From contig NZ_CAJVCE010000010.1 of the NCBI RefSeq assembly GCF_910594985.1, forward strand, positions 62,001-126,000: a stretch of 64,000 nucleotides of DNA, read 5' to 3'. Shown in pieces: positions 59,916-64,000 of this stretch (position 1 is the first letter of the stretch; each line of letters starts with the position of its first letter). The position numbers and the translations under genes are program-made. Source of the stretch: Paenibacillus allorhizosphaerae (GTDB lineage Bacteria > Bacillota > Bacilli > Paenibacillales > NBRC-103111). Below the pieces are notes generated by a model that was not told where the DNA came from, ran no database searches, and saw nothing but the letters and a program-made list of their open reading frames with translations.

Positions 59916-62910
59916 ATGCCTTCACTCCTTCCCAAGGTTTGGTTACGATCGGCAGTTCCATCGATTTCAAAATATTGCCCTCGGCATCGACAAAACCGAA
60001 TTCCTGCTGTTTACGCCTGAGCTCCCGGTTGATTTCCATGACGGCGAGCTCCAGTGAGTTTCGGTAGTTCATTCCATCGACTACCGTACGGTTCCATGCA
60101 TTATTGATTTCACGGGTTACAAAGTAACCGCCCGGCAAGTTCGGCATATCTTTGTACCACTGCCATTGATTCAGAATGACGTTAGCGTCTTCCCGCTTCC
60201 AAGGCAGCTTGGTGAATGCCTCCAGATTCGATGTGTTCCAGCGGAATGCGATCCCGTTGAACGCCTCAAGGTCGGAACCGTAACGTTCCTGTACATCGGC
60301 GGAGTTCCACCATTTCAAGTACTCCCATGCTTCTTGCTGTCTTTTCGATTTTTTGAAAATTACGCCTGTCGACTGTCCGCCTCCGGCCCATCGTTCGATC
60401 GTGCCGTCCGGCTGTTTCGAACCCGGAAGCGCTGCGATTCCCCAACGCCCGTTCAGCTCCGGCGCCGCAGCGGAGAGCTTGATGTACATGTTGTAGTCAG
60501 CAACACCGATCGGCATGTCGCCTTTACGGAAATGCTGATAGAAGTCCGCTACCTCGCGGTCAATCGCGTAAATGTTGAACATGTCGGCCCATTGCCGGAA
60601 CGCTTTGAAGCCTTCCGGCGTATCCATCGCCGTCTTTGCTCCGTCTTTCGTGAAAAACTCCGCATGGTTCTGGTAGAAGAACATCATGAATTCCTTCGGG
60701 TTAGCGTAGAAGTTCATATAATTTTGCTGAAGCGTAGGTAAAATGTCGTATACATCTTCCCATGTTTGCGGAAGCGGAATGCCTAATTTGCTCAAGATAT
60801 CCTTGCGGTAGAACAACACCTGGAACGATTGCGTCTCCGGCATTGCATAATACCCTTTATTATAATAGAACGGCAGCCACGATCCCGGGCTGTAGCGCTT
60901 GTAGATTTCCTGGAAGTCCGGGAACTGCGATATATCGACAATACTGTTCCGAATCGCGTAATCGATCGGCAAGTCTTGCGACAATCCGAGCGCGACGTCC
61001 GGCTGAATACCGGCGGCGTTCGACAATACGAGAAGTTGAGAAGTCGGAAGCAGGTTCACTTTTACTTTGATCCCGGTTTCCGCCGTAAACAATTCGTCCG
61101 TCAACTCCTGGAGCTGCGTAACATAGTCGCGTCCACGGAGTACCCATACGTTCAGCACGCTATCGTCGATATCACTCAACCGGTTTTTCGAGCGGAACGT
61201 ATAGAAGAAGTTGACAACCATGCCTTTCATCTTGGAGAAGATGGAAGCTTCCATCTTCGGAAAGCTCTTCTCTACCGGCGCGATATAAATTTCGTCGAAC
61301 TGCAACGGCTGCTGAATGAGAGTATCCGTAAATTTGCTGACTTTCTCCTGCATGGAGGAAATTTGGTCTGCCTTATACGGGATATCGTCAATCTTCTTCA
61401 ACATTTTGGCGATATCTTGTGCCGAGGATTCGAAGCCTTGGCTGATGTTATCCACACGGCCGTTGACTTCTGCAGTAAGCTTAGCAAGATCATCTAATTG
61501 CTTCTCGATAACCTCCATACGCTTCGGCAGATCGGGCAAATCTTGAGCAATGCGGTATGTTCTGTTCTTGTCATCCACATTACCGGTCAACGACTTCAAA
61601 TCCCAGGAGACTTCTTGAAGCAAGTCGGCAACTTGTTCGATGCCTCGAATGATCGGCTTAAACGGCGCATGCGTGACGGACATGGAGAGCGTATGTTTCC
61701 CTTTTTCCAAGTAAAACTCGTACGGCTTGCCTGCGTCGTCCTGAAGCGCCAAACCTTCCCAACCGGTCGAATACGGGAAGCGATACGTTAAAAATTCCTG
61801 GAACGGTACTTTCCCGTCAATCCGGATCGTTCGGAAGGAAGACTTTTGCGAAATCGTATTTTGAAGCGTCCGGGTAGCAATTTTGTATTTGCCCGATTCC
61901 GGAACATCAATCGTCCATGTAAGCTCCTGCGTCTGGTTATACCATTTCTTGCCGCCGATGCTGTTGAACGTGATCTTTCCTTTGGCCAGCGGAACGGTGC
62001 GTTGATCCGTGTCCGATGCCATCTGGATCGCAGAATCGTTCTTAATCGACGGTTCTTCCGCTTGAATTGTAATCACTTCCGCGGCTGCCGGCTTCGATTG
62101 CGGATATGCTTTTGCGACATCGGCGTACGGCTGCAGCTTTTGCGGCGGAGCCAGTTTGATTGACTCGATGGCTACCGGCTCATAGCCTTGCAATCTGATC
62201 GTATGCGTGCCTTTAGAGAAAAACCATTGCAGCGGATCCGCATAGGCGCCGCCGGAATCGAAAATCGGTGTTGTCATCCATGTCGTAATTTCGTCCGATC
62301 TCGGCCGGATTTGATCACCCTCGTCATCCACCTTGATCGGACGGGCGTCTTTCCATTGACGATACAACGTAATGGAGGACGTTTCCCGGAACGGGCGTTT
62401 GCCGTCGACCGACATATCCCATACGATCGGGCGGCGAAGTCCTTTTCCTGTTACCGGACGGTAAGAAATTTGCATTTCATATAAACCGTCGGAAGGAACG
62501 TCAAAACGGTACTCGACGAAGCCTTCGCCTGAACCGCCTCCGTTCCATACGAGGACGTTGCTTTTCCCTTCGTAGTTGCCAACCGTGATGTTCTGGTTTT
62601 CCGATTTGGCCGACGGAGCGGAACCTTTGATTTCGATCGTCGAAGTTGCCGGCTTGGCACCTTTGTCGATCCAGCCCTTGAGCGTGTCCGCATAATAAGG
62701 TTCCGTATCGGATAATTGCACGGCGCTCGCATTCGGCGTCTTGACTGCCGTCGCTGAAGCCGCAGGCGCGGCAGGCGCTTTCGCATCCGTTTCGGCCGCC
62801 GACGCCGAAGGCTGACCCGGCGGCACCAGTCCGGTAAGACCGAGAGCTCCAGCCAACGTTAATACTAGTAAGCGTTTCCATGGGTGTTTCGAGGATTGAA
62901 CGGAAGACAA
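59905..62910 (-). CDS. giant sugar-binding protein with two beta-sandwich modules and coiled coil
   Basis: A 1001-residue exported protein. Signal peptide (about 1-38, ending near SASAAE), no lipobox Cys, then an Ala/Pro/Thr linker. Two predicted beta-sandwich modules (about 85-260 and 275-430) show carbohydrate-binding-like patterns ([46 protein letters not shown] / [12 protein letters not shown]). A coiled coil (about 445-560, heptads such as [15 protein letters not shown]) leads to a family 1 solute-binding domain (about 590-990, [21 protein letters not shown] onward and [23 protein letters not shown]). Typical sugar-binding proteins have only the last domain, at about 400-450 residues. 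The start is a TTG five bases after AAGGAGTGA. It has no visible membrane anchor. Confidence 0.88.
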   Translation of the reverse strand: MSSVQSSKHPWKRLLVLTLAGALGLTGLVPPGQPSASAAETDAKAPAAPAASATAVKTPNASAVQLSDTEPYYADTLKGWIDKGAKPATSTIEIKGSAPSAKSENQNITVGNYEGKSNVLVWNGGGSGEGFVEYRFDVPSDGLYEMQISYRPVTGKGLRRPIVWDMSVDGKRPFRETSSITLYRQWKDARPIKVDDEGDQIRPRSDEITTWMTTPIFDSGGAYADPLQWFFSKGTHTIRLQGYEPVAIESIKLAPPQKLQPYADVAKAYPQSKPAAAEVITIQAEEPSIKNDSAIQMASDTDQRTVPLAKGKITFNSIGGKKWYNQTQELTWTIDVPESGKYKIATRTLQNTISQKSSFRTIRIDGKVPFQEFLTYRFPYSTGWEGLALQDDAGKPYEFYLEKGKHTLSMSVTHAPFKPIIRGIEQVADLLQEVSWDLKSLTGNVDDKNRTYRIAQDLPDLPKRMEVIEKQLDDLAKLTAEVNGRVDNISQGFESSAQDIAKMLKKIDDIPYKADQISSMQEKVSKFTDTLIQQPLQFDEIYIAPVEKSFPKMEASIFSKMKGMVVNFFYTFRSKNRLSDIDDSVLNVWVLRGRDYVTQLQELTDELFTAETGIKVKVNLLPTSQLLVLSNAAGIQPDVALGLSQDLPIDYAIRNSIVDISQFPDFQEIYKRYSPGSWLPFYYNKGYYAMPETQSFQVLFYRKDILSKLGIPLPQTWEDVYDILPTLQQNYMNFYANPKEFMMFFYQNHAEFFTKDGAKTAMDTPEGFKAFRQWADMFNIYAIDREVADFYQHFRKGDMPIGVADYNMYIKLSAAAPELNGRWGIAALPGSKQPDGTIERWAGGGQSTGVIFKKSKRQQEAWEYLKWWNSADVQERYGSDLEAFNGIAFRWNTSNLEAFTKLPWKREDANVILNQWQWYKDMPNLPGGYFVTREINNAWNRTVVDGMNYRNSLELAVMEINRELRRKQQEFGFVDAEGNILKSMELPIVTKPWEGVKAYVK

Positions 62911-62939
62911 TCGTGTCACTCCTTTCCTAATCAATGGAG

Positions 62940-64000
62940 TTAATCTATAAAACGTTCGCCGGTTTCATAATTGAAGAACAGCGCTTTGGACATGTCGATC
63001 GCTACTTTCACCTTGTCATCTTCTTCAAAGCGGTAGCGAGGATTAACGCGGGCCACGAGCATGCGGTCCTGGCCGATATCGAGATGCAGGAACCGGTCCG
63101 CACCCATCAATTCGTCCAATTTATAAGTTCCTGGCACGACGGCGTTCGGGAACGCTTCAAATACGATTTCTTCTAGGCTTACGTTCTCCGGCCGAATTCC
63201 CAGAGTTACCGTCTTGTTCACCTGTTTGTTCTTAATCAGCGCATGTTTCTTTCCTTCCGGAATTTCAATCGCGAAGCGCTGTGTATGGAACTCCAGCTTG
63301 CCCGGTACGTTTTCCAGGATGCGGCCGTCGATGAAGTTCATTGGCGGCGATCCGATAAAGCTCGCAACGAACGTATTGCTTGGCGTCGTGTAGATCGTCT
63401 CCGGCGTATCAACCTGCTGGATGATTCCGTCCTTCATGACGACGATCCGGTCGCCCATGGTCATGGCTTCAATCTGATCGTGCGTTACATAGATCATCGT
63501 AACGCCGAGCGTTTTGTGGAGCTTGATAATCTCCGTACGCATTTGCACGCGCAGCTTGGCATCGAGGTTGGACAACGGTTCGTCCATGAGGAACACTTGC
63601 GGGTTACGGACAATCGCTCTTCCGAGCGCTACGCGCTGGCGCTGACCGCCGGAGAGTTGTCTCGGCTTCCGGTCGAGGTACTGCTCGATCTCGAGTACGC
63701 GGGCCGCTTTTTTAACGGCAAGGTCAATTTCGTGCTTCGGCAGCTTCCGCAAGCGAAGACCGAAAGCGATGTTTTCATATACGCTCATGTTCGGATAAAG
63801 TGCGTAGTTCTGGAACACCATAGCAATGTCGCGATCTTTCGGCGGCAAATCGTTCACCAGCGTATCGCCGATGTAAATTTCACCTTCGGAAATATCTTCA
63901 AGTCCTGCAATCATCCGAAGTGTGGTGGATTTACCGCAGCCGGACGGTCCAACGAAAACAAGAAACTCCTTGTCCTGAATTTCCAGGTGGAAATCCTTCA
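62940..64000 (-). CDS. sugar ABC transporter ATPase (MsmX/UgpC type), 5' end outside window
   Basis: A CUT1-type ATPase whose N-terminus lies beyond the right edge; 353 residues are visible. Walker A VGPSGCGKSTT, Q-loop VFQNYALYPNMSVYENI, signature LSGGQRQRVALGRAI, Walker B VFLMDEPLSNLDAKL and switch YVTHDQIEAM are all intact. The C-terminal regulatory domain (about 110 residues, with the TLGIRPENVSLEE segment) is of the MsmX/UgpC sort, which often serves several permeases. That would explain how two permease pairs are energised by one ATPase. It precedes the binding-protein gene by 29 bases on the same strand. Confidence 0.95.
   Translation of the reverse strand, partial: KDFHLEIQDKEFLVFVGPSGCGKSTTLRMIAGLEDISEGEIYIGDTLVNDLPPKDRDIAMVFQNYALYPNMSVYENIAFGLRLRKLPKHEIDLAVKKAARVLEIEQYLDRKPRQLSGGQRQRVALGRAIVRNPQVFLMDEPLSNLDAKLRVQMRTEIIKLHKTLGVTMIYVTHDQIEAMTMGDRIVVMKDGIIQQVDTPETIYTTPSNTFVASFIGSPPMNFIDGRILENVPGKLEFHTQRFAIEIPEGKKHALIKNKQVNKTVTLGIRPENVSLEEIVFEAFPNAVVPGTYKLDELMGADRFLHLDIGQDRMLVARVNPRYRFEEDDKVKVAIDMSKALFFNYETGERFID

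Larger units (their letters stand above)
51655..64000 (-). other. eight-gene sugar-uptake operon (incomplete at right edge)
   Basis: Read from right to left: ATPase, giant binding protein, MalF-like and MalG-like permeases, NHL/TPR/Yip1 protein, DUF5696 protein, then a second MalF-like and MalG-like pair. Junctions are overlaps of 1, 4, 4 and 11 bases or gaps of 17, 18 and 29 bases, and no promoter or terminator interrupts them, so one transcript is expected. The substrate is probably a complex glycan, from the number of extracytoplasmic modules, but this is inference. Confidence 0.85.

Overview
The window looks like chromosomal DNA of a spore-forming, GC-richer Firmicute of the Paenibacillaceae (Paenibacillus/Cohnella type). 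The basis is inference from gene content: a gerA-type germinant-receptor operon, a YyaC-like spore protein, KinA-like orphan PAS kinases, CUT1 sugar ABC operons without local ATPase duplication, strong AGGAGG-type ribosome binding sites, and frequent TTG/GTG starts. I saw no rRNA, tRNA, CRISPR array, prophage or intact insertion sequence.

Layout. 0-10 kb: a small Cys-rich protein, a truncated ECF-sigma-like remnant, an ABC exporter, yyaC, a family-2 glycosyltransferase, a tiny membrane peptide gene, a divergent AraC regulator/PhyH dioxygenase pair, an HNH nuclease and a large CPA1 Na+/H+ antiporter. 10-20 kb: a two-gene ABC exporter operon, a YkgJ-like protein, a PAS histidine kinase, an aldo/keto reductase and a sulfonate/nitrate-type ABC importer (binding protein, ATPase, permease). 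20-27 kb: DinB-like and YneQ-like proteins, a MATE exporter, a coiled-coil protein, thyA-folA and an MFS exporter. 27-35 kb: a signalling pair (PAS-PAS-GGDEF-EAL protein followed by a globin-coupled chemoreceptor with a C-terminal zinc-binding CZB domain), a HAD phosphatase, a polytopic transporter and selO. 35-43 kb: a glycine/proline repeat protein, the germinant-receptor operon with an extra 51-residue membrane protein, a secreted protein with a YkuD-like His/Cys motif, and a polysaccharide deacetylase. 43-49 kb: a methyltransferase, a nucleotidyltransferase, a second orphan PAS kinase, a CcdC-like protein and a Gfo/Idh dehydrogenase-isomerase pair. 49-64 kb: a HAMP kinase/OmpR regulator pair and a minus-strand operon of at least 12 kb, which runs off the right edge.

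The right-hand operon is the most interesting region. One MsmX/UgpC-type ATPase, one very large solute-binding protein (two predicted beta-sandwich modules, a coiled coil, then the binding domain) and TWO CUT1 permease pairs are tightly packed around two unusual envelope proteins: an NHL-propeller/TPR/Yip1 membrane protein and a DUF5696 TIM-barrel-like protein with a NAPAA-repeat linker. All the junctions are overlaps or gaps of under about 30 bases, which suggests a single transcript and a common job, probably capture and import of a complex glycan. A terminator and the two-component system follow it on the same strand.

Start codons were chosen mainly from Shine-Dalgarno spacing. Several published-style starts would differ, because many genes here seem to use TTG or GTG.
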